Source of the DNA: Acanthornis magna
Taxonomy: Eukaryota; Chordata; Aves; Passeriformes; Acanthizidae
Direction of reading: 5' to 3'
NCBI GenBank assembly: GCA_036785705.1
Contig: JAWUZG010000018.1
Coordinates: 8,033,501 to 8,097,500 of the forward strand
DNA length: 64,000 bases
The position numbers and the translations under genes were made by a program. Each line of letters begins with the position of its first letter. Within the stretch, counting starts at the first letter, position 1. Shown here in pieces: positions 49,501 to 59,110 of the stretch. A model generated the notes under the pieces. That model made no database searches and was not told where the DNA came from. It saw only the letters and a list, made by a program, of their open reading frames with translations.

Positions 49501-52461
49501 TGACTGTCAGCTAGGCTGAGAGTGGCTGTTTTTTCAACCAGTTGTGCAGACATTTCATGCATTTTTATCTAACCAGGTTTCCAGGTGTCTGCTTGTCAGA
49601 TTGTCTTCTGGGAAATATCAAAGGCCTTACAACAATAATCAAGATATATAAATTTTACTGGTTTTTCTTATTATCATGGTCATATTTCTGCTGAAAAGGA
49701 AATTATTTTAGCTTGAGGAGTTGAAGAGATGTTCTTCATGTTCACATTAACAATTCTTTACATAATCAGGCTTATTGTTTCCAAAAGATGCTTTCAAATT
49801 GACTTTATTTAATAATCTCTCCAGGTACCCAATAAATTCTCAGGATTTGCTTTCTTTCTTGGAAGAAGTTGTAGTTACCACTGTTCTTTTCCATGATTTT
49901 AGGAACTCAGGTCTCTTTGGAGAATTCCCAAAGATAATCAATTAATGTCTCAGAAATTTCTTCAAATAATTCTAGAAGTGCCTTAGCATAAATATTCTCC
50001 TGACAGTTCTTTCCCTGTTCTGCTCTGCACTATTGCTGCCTTCTATTTGGTATTAATCCTATATAACATCGGATTGTTATCAATCTTGCTGTGGAAACTT
50101 GAAGCAGTCAAAATGTTGGCTACATCAAACTTCTTTAGTCTGTCTTTATTTGTCCAACTTACTAAACATAGACCTGTGCTTTATTTTCATCTTTCTGTGA
50201 TTTAAAATGCATTTACACTCCTTATCTGTCTGAACTGAAGCTCAAACCCAGCCTTCAGATACAAATCGGAAGACATTGAAATGGGAATTGTCTGCTTTTC
50301 GTCTTTCATTTGTATCGGTACATATTTAACCTTGCGGTTTATGACTTACATAATTGTTCAGTTTGACTCCTCTTATTTTCACATGATCTTATGATAAATT
50401 GTATTTTAGATTCAGCCCATAAATTGAGAATTGACGAGTGAGTCCCTTCTCCAGTCTAGATCCCACTAAAACAAAGTAAAAGTTCTCTTCTATATTTCAA
50501 AATGTCATGCTTTATTTTGCATTAAAAACCAGTGATGATTGCATTTTTTGTTAGTATTGTAGCCAAGATGATATTAATGTACATCAGTAAGTGAAGGAAA
50601 AGTAAAATTTTAGGAAGAACATATGATACTTACAGAATGATAGATGTTATCAGGAATAGTTCTGTTTTCTGTATGAAATGGAGAAAAACTGTCAGCAGGT
50701 CCCATTCTGTAGTAAATTATACAGTAGCTAATAATTTATAGAAAGGAATAAAAATCTACCAGCCACAGATTTTAGAGTATTTATTTACAGTATTTTAGAG
50801 ATACTGAAAGAAGGACCTGAAGCAGGTCCACCCGTGAGTTGGTCTCCACAATGCCTGAGGAAGTAGCTGTGTGGAAATGGCATTCACAACCATGAGCCTG
50901 CCTAATCCCTCCCACCAAAAACACCCAAAGAAGGATGTGCTTGAACTCCTCTCTCTCTTCTGAGTTTTGCTGCTTGCTGCAGAACTGTGAGAGCTGTGGG
51001 TCTCCTGGTCTGGAAATCCCTCAGTGAATGGAAACGTGTTTTGTTCTCTTAGTAGCAGAAGAAAATCCCCAAACTGAGAACACTCCAGCTCTCAGGCTAT
51101 AAACTGTTCTTGGTGGTGCTTTCTGCCCATGAAATTGTCTCATGGTCCAGAGCCTGGAGAGCATGAGCTACAGGGCCAAAGAGCTGATGAGCAAAGACTC
51201 CCAAATTCTGCACTTAATCTGCTTTACATGTTTAATCCAGGGATTCTTTAATGCAAAACTGCCATGGTGTGACTTGGCCCAATATGTGCTCTTGTTCTGG
51301 ATGGTTTCTATCCTTAGGCTGCCTGTACCCTCACAAATCTTGCATCTCTGGGTTCATAATGGCCTGATTTCGAAAGCAGAGCATGAAAATCGTTTTGTCA
51401 AGACCAACCAATAACAAATAATTACAGCATGCTTAGAAGAAAGGGATAATTGTGCACTGAAAAGCTTTTATACTAAGGAGGGAGTTAAAACCAGACCTAC
51501 TTCTTGTTCAGGGTTTGTATCCAGGTGGTGAAGGGTATTAAGGACATCCAGCATCCCACAGCCCTCCCTTACAGCTGTGTTTTGAAAGAAGCAAGTTTCT
51601 GCTTGAACACTGTCTTTGCATTTGTCGCTCTGGTTCTGTGAGCCTCGTATTGCGTATTTTTGTATACCCCAGCAGATGGCATTAAATGTTCATTTATTCA
51701 ATAGTTGTAGTGCTTTAATCTCTGCTTGAAGAATCATTTATGGGGGATAGGGAAGGAGACTTATTTGTGCAAGCTACTTATCTGATTTTCTGTTTAGTTA
51801 TAGTGGTGCAAATCAGAAGTAAGCCCAGGTAATGGTGGTACCAGGATAATAACAAAAAAAAAGGCAGACAGTGTCTTAATTTGCAGCCTTTGTACTTCTG
51901 TTCATAAAAAAAGGTGTTTGTTTTATCCTTAACAATTAGAAATGAATAACAGTGGTAAACAGCAATGCTATTACCCATGCATTTCATTGCTTTATGCTGA
52001 AAGGGGACTGTTTGACACAAGCCTTTGTGGAGATGTATTGCTATCCAATACCAGTTCACAATTTGATGTCCAGGTTATTTTATCATCTCTTCTGTTCTGC
52101 ATGAATCACTGGGGTTGGGATGAACTCCAGCCTCCCCTCTCCTTTTCTCCTTAGGCCTCCTTTGCCCTGGGCCAGTGAACGGAGCAGCACTGGTGCAGCC
52201 TTCCTGTGGATATGCCCTCTATGTAAGGTCAGTGCCCAAATATTTGCTCTGTGCTAGCTGAGGAGTGCAAACCAGCTAGAAACTACTCCTCCTCTTATTT
52301 AAGAATATAATTCTTGTAGTGAAGACGAATATTTCACTCTGTCAGCCTTGCTGTACATATCAGGCCTTCAGAATGAGAAGTGCTGCATACTGTCCAGGTG
52401 TTAGAAGAGGTACCACTGAAGAGGCTCACCTCCAAAGGGGAGATTATTTCTGCTGTTTATG

Positions 52462-52524
<63 letters not shown>

Positions 52525-55500
52525 ATCTATCACCCTGGAACATCCAATTCATTACAGAATCATTGACTAGGTTGGGTTGGGAGGGACCCTTAAAGGTCCT
52601 CTTGTCCAACCCACATGTAATGAGCAGGGACATCTTTAAATTTTCTGGTTTCTGCAGCACTGGCTGTTGAATGATGAAAGAGGACAGAATCTTTGTGCCA
52701 GGTAATTGCAATCAGCTGGACCTTCTGGCATAATTTTTTTTTACTACAAGCTAAAGACTTATAGCTGGCACAGGCTAGAGTCTCCTAGAGCTGTAGGGAC
52801 TGATCATATTTTATTCAGTCTGAAAATTTTTTGTTGCTTTGCTGCATTGCCTGTGAAATTAACAAATAGAGAATATCACTTATGATAATAGGAAGGTGTT
52901 GTACTTCTATGACATATGTGTGGGTGGGTTTCTGCTGGTTGACAGAGAATGCTTGATGTCAAAGGACAAAATGGAAAAAATTATCTTCTCTTTAATTTGC
53001 AAGGGAATAAAACAGAGTGTGCATTTTGTGGCAACCTTGACTGCTTTTCATGATGACCTAAAAAAGTTCTGTTTAAAAGGGTGACAGGTTAGGAATTTGT
53101 ACATGAAAATCCAACATCAAAAACAGAGCCCTTTATGTGGGAAAGCAGAAGGTGAATCTGTTCCCTTTGGCTTCTGTGACTCTGTGAATGCGCAGTGGCT
53201 ATTTTAGTCACTGTGGTGTTTCAGACAGTGGCAGAAAGCAATAAAGAATTGTGGGTTGTAATTTAATGAACCTTGTGATCCTGACAGGGTGTGTCCTAAC
53301 CAATCCAGGAGAAAAAACCTGAAGCTGAAAATGCTGCAAGGAAGAACTGCGTAGAAATTTTCAGTTACTTTTTTACTGTCTTGTCCAAATTTATGATGCA
53401 AAGCCTTGTCCTGTTCAAGTATTTGGGTATCTTCCTCTAGCCTATAGAGGGGCTAGGTGAACAAACAGAAACTTAGTGAATAATATAGGTTTAATTAGAG
53501 TACCAAGTAAAAGATTAGGCAGGCTTCACTTCTGAGACTGTGTAAAAGTCATGTGAATGAATGCCAGTTGTGGTGGGCATTTGTGCTAAGACCAACTCTC
53601 CACAGAGAATAAAAGATTTGCAGTTAAGTGATAGATTGCTGGGTTTTATTTTTCCTAGAACTGCTTTTTCCAGCCCTAGATCTAAATCTTCTGTGTTGCA
53701 TGGATATTGAATACATTTAAGCAAGCTTCACATAACACTATAAATATATGGTACATCAAATAAGTTTATCTGGCTAGTTGTGCCACTTTTTAGCTACATA
53801 ATTTTATATGCTTTGCATTTAATGTCTCAGCTCAGCTCCAGTAATGAACTACAGTGTCATTTACCACTGATTTAAGTAGGTGCAGTGTTTTACTTTTGAA
53901 ATTAATGTATTTTAAACACACATTTACTACTGACCATAATCTGTCATGAAAAACAGATTTAGAGATCCCATGTCATTGTTTTGTTGTTTTGTAACAGCAA
54001 CAGCAAAAAGAAGGGAGACCTTCAAAGATAGCAACAGAGGAAAAAAGAAAGTTCTCTTATCAGCCAAGGTAATGTTTTCAGCCTGCATCAAGAAAATAAC
54101 TTGCTGACGGCTTTTTGCAGTGTATACAATCATGAAGCCAAAAATTTTTTTGAGGCACACTGGAAGTAAACACCTTTTTGTTTTCTGCATTAGTGGGTAT
54201 TGCCTTAGCAGGTATCCATTACTTTCATTTTTTTTTTCCCTACAATTTATTTTAATTTTTTTGATATTAATATGTTCAGATCTGTCACAGATTTTTACTG
54301 ACTCTGAGTGATAACTAGGCTAAATAGACATGCTACAGTACTTCCTTTTTCAGCAGTGAAGGAGTTTTACCTTTCGGATGTATATTCGGATTCATTACTT
54401 CACGTATGTTTGGGCAAGATCTAAATACATAAAAAAAGAAAAAAAATCCACTTAATTAAATATTAGAAATTGTTCTATGAAACTTCTCAGAGTTGGGTTT
54501 AAATGATGAGTGAAAGCTGCAAGGATAATGACTACATTTGAGAAATGACTAGGCAGATTTGGAAATTCAGCAATCTTGGGACAAACCTTACATTTTTGTT
54601 CACTTACAGCTCCAAGTTTGTTGCAGAGAGCTCTACCCATTTTGCAAACTTTCATTTTAGACATAAATATTGTAACAGCCTTATTGATGCTTTAGCATAT
54701 TCAGTGTATTGTTGGAGGGATGAGTTTCCTCAGGGAGATGGGAACTAAAATTCTCTTTCTCTTGCATGTGCAGCTGTGCCACTCCACATAGCTGCCGTCC
54801 CATTCTGCCAAAAAAGTATAACACTTCCCCTAGGCTGGGTGGGGTATTCTTCTGTCCTGCTATTACTCCGCCACAGAGAATATATGACATATATTGGGTG
54901 TGGAAGAGCCACATAAACTTTCCTGTGGTGTTGGTTTTCTCACCACGACCGTTGCTACCCACTGGACCCTAGGTCTGTGTCCGCCTGTCCAGCAACATTT
55001 GTGGATCATGGCAGTAGCAGTACTTAGTATCCAGAAACAATGTCAAAAGTTATTATGCAGTGAAGATTTGACCAGAGTTCGCATTGAGACTGCATTAATG
55101 CACACTCATTTTATCTATATCTAAGCATCCACCCTTGGAATTGCCTAAGGTTTGGGAAATACCAACACAAACCTCTGAGTTTCAGCTAGCCCACTCCTAC
55201 AACTACAAAATAATTTAGGTTAGCAGCAGCTTTTGAGCACAGGGTGAAGTTGAGTGGTGTCCTGTTCAGTGAGGAGGCTATAAACCACACAAGTGTAGTA
55301 GAGTGTGCGATAATAGCATGGACACAGCAATAACAAAACTTTTATTTATATTACTTATCAGGGATTTCAAAAGTAACTTATTTACTTACTTATTTTTTGG
55401 CAAAGCTGTTTTCCTGCTGTTTGAATCTGCTGGGTGATATTCTACTCTTTTCCTGTTGGCTCTGACAGAATTGAACAAAGTTTACTGTTAGAGAGCAAAA

Positions 55501-57814
55501 TAAGTGGGGAAGAAATGTGCGTGCAAGCAGAGCTCAAAAGCTAATTTTCAAAACTTTTGAATGCACATATGCAAATTATTACCTTCCACTCTACGTCAAA
55601 CATTATCATTCTCTGAATATTTTCCTGATTGTTTTGTTTTCAGCTATTAGGAGAAAAGAACAACAGTTTCCTGCTGAGGGAATGAAAAGCTGGAAACTGA
55701 ATTCCTGCATCCACTGTTTTGCTTACATTAGAATAGGGTACTTACTGAATTCTACTGAATAGGAATTAAAACCCAGGGGCACCTATCCAAGATCTCTATT
55801 GCTAGTAAAATAGTTGCTAAACACCAGCGATGTAGCAATCAAAACAACAGAGCTCAGTTCTCTTGGCCTTTCTACTGGTTGCTCTGGAGCCTCTCCTAGA
55901 AACAGCCCCTTATTATACTCATGTGAAATGATACTGATCTGTAAATCCTTGAAACAAAAACTGAGATGATTTCCACTTTTACTTTCTGACTATCAGACAT
56001 TTCAGTGTTTTCAGCAAAAAGAATTAAGATTATCTCACAAATAATTTCTACAGATTGAAAAGATGATCATGTCCTGTGGGATCTAGTCCTACTCAAACTA
56101 ATTTAAATTCATAGATCCTATAATCAGTGTTGCCAAATCAGGTTTCAGTTTTTCATTATAAACATGCCCCAAAACCTATTTAAAACAAACAACCAAAATC
56201 CACCCCTTCACACACACTTTAATCAATATTTAAATGTCCACATTGCTAATGAATTTTTCTAACTATGATATTCAACAGTTTATTATGGAAATACTAAAGG
56301 ACACAAATGCAAAGATGCAAATTTTACAAGAATGGCAGGATATGTTTATTCTCAGCTGTGGATTTAGCAGGAGAGGTGTGCTTGAGCAGTTGCTATAGCT
56401 ATAGAGAATTCTGGTTAAGTCATTAAATCTACACTGCAATGTTATGTCTCTGGAGCATGTGGAATACGAACAGGTAACTGATTTCTGTCATCTCAATGCT
56501 CTTTATCATTCATGGATAATTTTTTTGTCTTTTAAAAGAACAATTTCATTCCTTGAAAAACTCCTTCCCCAACTCCCCCAAGGCAGTCTGTATTACAAAT
56601 GCAAAAGGCTACTGCATGAGTATTATACATACAGTGAACATAATTTTTGTGTGTTTGAATTTACTTCATTCCTCCCTGCCCCTTCCTGTGGCAAATTCCC
56701 CAACATGCACCTGCAGAGTGACCTTCTGCAGGTTGTCCTTTGCCTGTAGCAGGGAACTATTTTAGTCTGTTTAGGTAGTTTTGTCTCCGTGTGAGATGCA
56801 GCACTGAGGTTTTACAGGTGAATCTATGAACTCTATGAATCCATCAGAACTTCACACACATTACTGGTGACTGGTAGCAAAAACGGCTCAGGATTTGTCA
56901 GAAACTTATCATGGTTGACACCATGAGGATGTTTAGCAACTTTTGAATATTCTGTGTTAATAAAATCCCCATCTTGCTTAAATAGAAGCTTTTTTCACCA
57001 TTTTGGCTTTAAAATACAGCTATGCTATTTTTAATATCCTCTTGTCTAATTATAGGGCCAAAGCATCTTTCCTTCACAGAATTTTCTTCATTCTCTGGTC
57101 AATGCTACAGCAACATTGTTTTCTCCTGCAAAAAGGTGGGACTTTTTTTTTTAAATGCAATTTAAGATATTTTCACCTTTTTTTTACTTAAGTAAAATGT
57201 AGAATTTCATTTATCTGGCTATGTTTTATAACTTTTTCCACTTATGATACTTATACCAGACTGACCAGGTACAAAATCCTAAGCTGTGTGTTCATGATAG
57301 TACAGGTTAGTGGCACAGACAGAGCAGCAACACTGTTCCTCTCAAGATTCAAGTCACGTTAGGTATGGCCAGAACTTATACTGGGGAGAAAAAGTGAGGG
57401 TAGACTTCATTTTAATTGGTGATCAACTCATATTTAAATGCAGACCAATTGTAATGGAGCACCTACAGAAACAGAAATTACATTTACATTAAAGTCAACT
57501 GAATTAATCTTAATAGGTTCTGTTGTGATAAGTTATGATTAATTTATGATGAATCGGTTGTATAAAAGTGTCTGTTTCAATGATCTTAAAACTTCCAAGA
57601 GTCATGAAATTATTAAGTAAATTTAAGACATGCCATTTGAAAGTTTATTTATTTCACAGCATTTAAGGGGATTGCTACCAGAGTAAATTTTACTTGCTAG
57701 GAATAAAAGTTGGCTAAGTACAGATGAGTACAAGAGAGAGAAGTCCGTTTCCTCTTACCTTGATTGTTTCTCTTCTATTTCAACAGTGAAACAACAAGGT
57801 GTTGTTGTGATCAT
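25444..57814 (-). CDS. CLNK: CLNK (MIST), SLP-76-family SH2 adaptor; 15-exon model
   Basis: CLNK is a cytoplasmic adaptor of the SLP-76/BLNK family that acts downstream of immunoreceptors in mast, NK and T cells. Joining 15 minus-strand exons gives about 378 codons in one continuous frame (human about 428, from memory). Residue 73 is a tyrosine in an acidic setting (EENEYEVVNS), a candidate phosphosite. LRILPAKPLQESEYAD at about 87-102 is the family's N-terminal signature. A proline-rich linker (EPTPPPRPLKMLPKQYQPL, from about 165) offers SH3 ligands. The C-terminal SH2 domain runs from about 265 to 370, with FLVRD at 288-292; Arg291 is the phosphotyrosine contact. Exon phases agree at every junction. 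Weak points are the start codon, exon 6 and a linker shorter than in mammals. The stop and the last three exons are secure. The convergent neighbour is ZNF518B. Confidence 0.85.
29146..29194 (+). repeat. Poly-T / GTT simple repeat
   Basis: A run of 16 T is followed by G-interrupted T runs and about six GTT units. Confidence 0.9.
30284..30350 (+). repeat. T/G-rich low-complexity block
   Basis: T runs broken by single or paired G, ending in TTTTG-type units. Confidence 0.8.
31037..31192 (-). CDS. CLNK: CLNK exon 14, SH2 core with FLVRD
   Basis: Its 52 codons in phase 0 at both ends encode DETFLVRDCSKKSKAEPYVL through FLEESQQYALGTGLRGEN. FLVRD carries the invariant phosphotyrosine-binding arginine. 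The borders are an acceptor TATATAG|GAT and donor AAT|GTAAGT. The match to mammalian CLNK is very close. Confidence 0.95.
31320..31397 (-). CDS. CLNK: CLNK exon 13, start of SH2 domain
   Basis: Its 26 codons encode DLNKCEWYIGEYDRHKAEKI... The EWYIGEY motif opens the SH2 fold. Donor ATT|GTAAGT is excellent. Acceptor AATTAAG|GAT has a weak pyrimidine tract, but the homology decides it. Confidence 0.93.
33462..33500 (+). mobile_element. Short ERVL-like LTR fragment
   Basis: GTCTGGCTGAGATGGAGCTA and the following AGCAGCTTG resemble the start of the LTRs at 14655 and 58637. Only the first 40 or so bases are recognisable. Confidence 0.45.
33578..33632 (-). mobile_element. CR1 3' end remnant
   Basis: ACCATTTAGGGTGGAAAACA followed by ACTCCAACCACAAACTTAAC resembles the complement of a CR1 3' terminus, about 55 bases long and diverged. 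Confidence 0.55.
34370..34410 (-). CDS. CLNK: CLNK exon 12 (41 bp), linker before SH2
   Basis: The borders are a strong acceptor TTTTTCCTAG and donor CAG|GTAAGA. It enters with two bases of a split codon and ends in phase 0, reading LNACGALKTFADQ directly into exon 13 (DLNKCEWY). Sequence similarity to mammals is slight; phase and splice sites carry the call. Confidence 0.75.
34646..34664 (+). repeat. Poly-T tract
   Basis: Uninterrupted run of 19 T in a CLNK intron. Confidence 0.95.
35548..35611 (-). CDS. CLNK: CLNK exon 11 (64 bp), linker
   Basis: Acceptor TATCCTTTTTACTAATAG contains a TACTAAT branch-point-like word, and the donor is CCAG|GTAGGA. It starts in phase 0 and leaves one base, exactly what exon 12 needs. 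It encodes LHVWGRNLKYHFKHNSILLK; HNSILLK resembles a HENILPYK stretch of human CLNK recalled from memory. Confidence 0.7.
35612..39452 (-). other. CLNK: CLNK intron between exons 10 and 11
   Basis: Mammalian CLNK has about 60-80 more linker residues around this point, so an undetected exon is possible. A splice-like block near 36772-36817 is closed by a stop in the needed phase. The intron holds an old CR1 copy at 37.34-38.06 kb. Confidence 0.45.
37343..38060 (-). mobile_element. Diverged CR1 LINE fragment
   Basis: The plus strand reads as the complement of CR1 ORF2. It begins with a GCAGGTCCTAGCCCAAGCTT-like start, then CAGAGCTTTGCCCAACTGAG, GAGTCCACAGCTTCTCTGGG, a CATGCTCTGCCTTCTTGATG block and TACTGCAGGTGTTGTCTAAT. 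The block order is that of CR1, but the copy is old and has no usable frame. Its limits are approximate. Confidence 0.75.
39453..39480 (-). CDS. CLNK: CLNK exon 10 (28-bp micro-exon)
   Basis: Acceptor CTTTCTTTTCCAG and donor GAA|GTAAGTATT are both near consensus. The single leading A completes an AGA codon begun in exon 9, then HPSVKESNE is read to a phase 0 end. This corresponds to the QRMPSQ region of human CLNK (from memory). Confidence 0.8.
39481..42423 (-). other. CLNK: CLNK intron between exons 9 and 10
   Basis: This 2.9 kb intron has no recognised repeat or additional exon. Confidence 0.45.
42424..42552 (-). CDS. CLNK: CLNK exon 9, proline-rich linker
   Basis: The exon encodes PLKMLPKQYQPLPPEPRTSS and on to FPISAKVT. 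The LPKQYQPLPPEP stretch is almost identical to the mammalian LPKKYQPLPPEP recalled from memory. Acceptor TTGACTTCTCTAG, donor AAG|GTACAG. It starts with one base finishing a codon and ends with two bases of the next. Confidence 0.92.
42553..44018 (-). other. CLNK: CLNK intron between exons 8 and 9
   Basis: This 1.5 kb intron has a GC-richer patch at 42760-43160 with overlapping open frames on both strands. I could not recognise a protein or repeat there. Confidence 0.45.
44019..44038 (-). CDS. CLNK: CLNK exon 8 (20-bp micro-exon)
   Basis: Acceptor CCTCTCTTTTCCAG and donor ACG|GTAAGATC flank 20 bases encoding EPTPPP plus two bases of an arginine codon completed by exon 9. This gives the PPPRPL motif of CLNK, a likely SH3 ligand. 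Confidence 0.88.
44443..44471 (-). CDS. CLNK: CLNK exon 7 (29-bp micro-exon)
   Basis: Acceptor ACAATTATTTTTAG, donor CAG|GTAAGT. Two leading bases complete a split codon, then GRMKIHGYQ runs in phase 0 into exon 8. The basic content resembles the VRKNKIP stretch of human CLNK (from memory). Confidence 0.78.
44853..44934 (-). CDS. CLNK: Tentative CLNK exon 6 (82 bp)
   Basis: Exons 5 and 7 cannot be joined in frame, so at least one exon of length 3n+1 lies between them. This candidate has a good acceptor (CATCTCCTTTGCATTAG). Its translation contains IFPISKYSENK, reminiscent of the DKPISKDV stretch of human CLNK from memory. With the donor ATTA|GTAAGATC it is 82 bases and restores the frame. 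A competing donor at AAA|GTAAGA (exon 44872-44934) would not. The last codons come from a run of 9 T, which is odd for a conserved protein. Confidence 0.45.
44935..46653 (-). other. CLNK: CLNK intron between exons 5 and 6
   Basis: Apart from the CTCF-like site and a GC-richer patch at 46310-46560 with unassigned overlapping frames, I see nothing in it. Confidence 0.4.
45074..45086 (-). promoter_or_regulatory. CTCF-like site in CLNK intron
   Basis: On the minus strand CCACAAGATGGCA matches 12 of 13 core positions of CCASYAGRKGGCA. Occupancy is inference. Confidence 0.45.
46654..46730 (-). CDS. CLNK: CLNK exon 5 (77 bp), serine/proline-rich
   Basis: Acceptor TTCCTCTTTTACAG, donor GCT|GTAAGT. 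The two leading bases make Asp with the last G of exon 4 (SEYA-D), then KRCLRPSSTTSPTSENPSQP... runs to phase 0. Confidence 0.85.
46731..48468 (-). other. CLNK: CLNK intron between exons 4 and 5
   Basis: This 1.7 kb AT-rich intron has no repeat or exon that I recognise. Confidence 0.45.
48469..48631 (-). CDS. CLNK: CLNK exon 4, tyrosine/acidic segment
   Basis: Its 54 codons plus one base encode NKYLVMKDQSDIQF, then SEEEENEYEVVNSSM, then LRILPAKPLQESEYA. The tyrosine after the acidic run is the counterpart of the N-terminal phosphotyrosine region of SLP-76-family adaptors. The RILPAKPLQESEYA block is very close to mammalian CLNK (from memory). Acceptor CTGTCCAG, donor GCAG|GTAAGT. Confidence 0.95.
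48632..50633 (-). other. CLNK: CLNK intron between exons 3 and 4
   Basis: This 2 kb AT-rich intron has no recognised repeat or exon. Confidence 0.45.
50634..50668 (-). CDS. CLNK: CLNK exon 3 (35 bp)
   Basis: Acceptor CTCCATTTCATACAG, donor TCT|GTAAGT. Two bases complete a Glu codon with exon 2, then NRTIPDNIYHS reads in phase into exon 4. This resembles the KNRSWPRI region of human CLNK (from memory). Confidence 0.78.
51669..51681 (+). promoter_or_regulatory. CTCF-like site, perfect core
   Basis: CCAGCAGATGGCA fits all 13 positions of CCASYAGRKGGCA. Assuming equal base frequencies, a perfect match on either strand is expected by chance far less than once in 64 kb. Occupancy is inference. 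Confidence 0.6.
52462..52531 (+). repeat. ATCT tetranucleotide microsatellite
   Basis: About 15-16 pure ATCT units from 52462 to 52524, then one interrupted unit. It directly abuts a CR1 remnant. Confidence 0.97.
52554..52640 (-). mobile_element. CR1 LINE 3' end remnant
   Basis: The plus strand reads AGAATCATTGACTAGGTTGG, then a GGGAGGGACCCTTAAAGGTC block, then TTGTCCAACCCACATG. This is the complement of a CR1 3' terminus, 5'-truncated to under 100 bases. Confidence 0.85.
54371..54420 (-). CDS. CLNK: CLNK exon 2 (50 bp)
   Basis: Acceptor TTTTTTATGTATTTAG, donor AAAG|GTAAAA. One leading base completes an Arg codon with exon 1, then SCPNIREVMNPNIHPK, leaving one base for exon 3. An internal Met (MNPNIHPK) could serve as a start if exon 1 is not coding. 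Confidence 0.7.
54421..57758 (-). other. CLNK: CLNK intron between exons 1 and 2
   Basis: This 3.3 kb intron contains a GC-richer stretch at 54770-54980 with LTR-like texture (CACATAAACTTTCCTGTGG, then CACCACGACCGTTGC) that I could not assign with confidence. No other exon is seen. Confidence 0.4.
57759..57814 (-). CDS. CLNK: Tentative first coding exon of CLNK
   Basis: A strong donor, CAAG|GTAAGAGG, ends a minus-strand frame in exactly the phase exon 2 needs. Reading back reaches ATG at 57814 (MITTTPCCFTVEIEEKQS), and the frame stays open to another ATG at 57850. Alternatively the exon is internal and only the last 16 bases after an acceptor-like GTTGAAATAG are used. The N-terminal sequence does not resemble mammalian CLNK, so the start is uncertain and further 5' exons may lie upstream or outside the window. 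Confidence 0.5.
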
Positions 57815-58636
57815 ATTTACCAGCTCTCCTCTGACTGCAATACTTTGCATGTAACACTTAAATATTGCCTGATGTTTTGTTCAATCAGTTACTGCATTGC
57901 AAAGGCCCTGCTGTATTTGTGTCAAATCCTTCTTCATGAAAGACTGTAAATCGCCTAATCTAGCCCAAAATATCCAGAAGCAATTCCTTATTGCTTTAAC
58001 ATTGTTGTGATGATCTGGTTTGGTTGTGACTTATTTTTGCAGTTATTTGCATATTTATTTGGTTTTGCAGAAATATTTGAGAGGTTCTATCATATTTATT
58101 TGGTTTTGTTGATATGTTTGAGAGCTCCTACCATGGAAGGGTCCTGCTGTAAGAGATGATTCACAATTATAAATTCAGTCCCAGTCCAAAGGAAACGTAA
58201 ACCAAGAGAAAACAGGTGGATGCAACTGACAAATGGGGAGGAAACAAGAAGCTGAAGGTAAAAGGAGTTTTTCTAGAAGGAAAGGAATAAAACATGAAGC
58301 ATGTAACTCTGTGCTGACTGAAGACATCTGGAGGGGATCTGTCCCTAGTTTGAAAAGCAGGCACCTGTCAGGCCTGTGGAGAGAGACAACCACATTTGTA
58401 CTTCATAACTGCACTTCAATTCCTACTATTGAAAGAGGTCAGTATTATATTTTATGGGCTACTTAATCCAACAAAAGGATCATATGATTTAGCAGTCTGA
58501 TTATATCCATCCATGGATCTCCCAAAAGATGAGCCCAAATATTCCTGTTCCTGCTCGCTGTAACTACGTGTGGAAGGACAGTGTGGGAATTTTGGAGAGG
58601 CACAGTTACCTCCCTACGTATGTCAGACATTTTCTC

Positions 58637-59110
58637 TGTACTGGCTGTGGCTGGGATGGAGTTAATTGTGCTGAGAGCAGTCTGTAGGGTGCTGTGCTGT
58701 GGATCTGTGACCAGAGCAGTGTTGACAACACACTGTGTTTTGGCTGCTGTTAGCAGTGCTTGCACAGCACCAAGGCTTTCTCTTTTTCCCGTTCTGCCCT
58801 CCCAGTAAGTAGGCTGGGGGTGGGCAGAGGCTGGAAGTGGACAGAGCTGGCACAGCCGACCCCAGCTAACCCCAGGGATATCCCACGCTGCACAGCATGT
58901 GCTCAGAAAAAAAAAACAAGTGGGGTTTTTCTTCTTTTTGGAAGAGAGCCACTGCCCAGTGATTGCCTTCAAACCACTTGTTTTGTTTCATTTTTTTTTT
59001 TCTTTTCCTTTCCTTTGCTTACGAAACTGTGTCTATCTCAACCCACAAGTTTCCTTGCTTGCTTTCCATCTTTCCCCAGGCAGGGGCAGCCCACTGCAGG
59101 CACATCAGCA
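58637..59110 (+). mobile_element. ERVL-like LTR, probably a solo copy
   Basis: It starts TGGCTGTGGCTGGGATGGAG and carries the same ordered blocks as the copy at 14655, in the same orientation: GTGCTGTGCTGTGGATCTGT, TGTGTTTTGGCTGCTGTTAG, TTGCACAGCACCAAGGC, then GACAGAGCTGGCACAGC. It ends with an ATCTCAACCCACAAGTTTC block followed by a GGCAGGGGCAG stretch. No retroviral coding region adjoins it. Confidence 0.65.

Larger units (their letters stand above)
50669..54370 (-). other. CLNK: CLNK intron between exons 2 and 3
   Basis: This 3.7 kb intron holds a perfect-core CTCF-like site at 51669, a long ATCT microsatellite at 52462 and a CR1 remnant at 52554-52640. Confidence 0.5.

Noticed and set aside
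54770..54980. Possible third LTR family member
   Set aside because: Texture is LTR-like, but no block order or termini could be recognised, so it is mentioned only within the intron entry.
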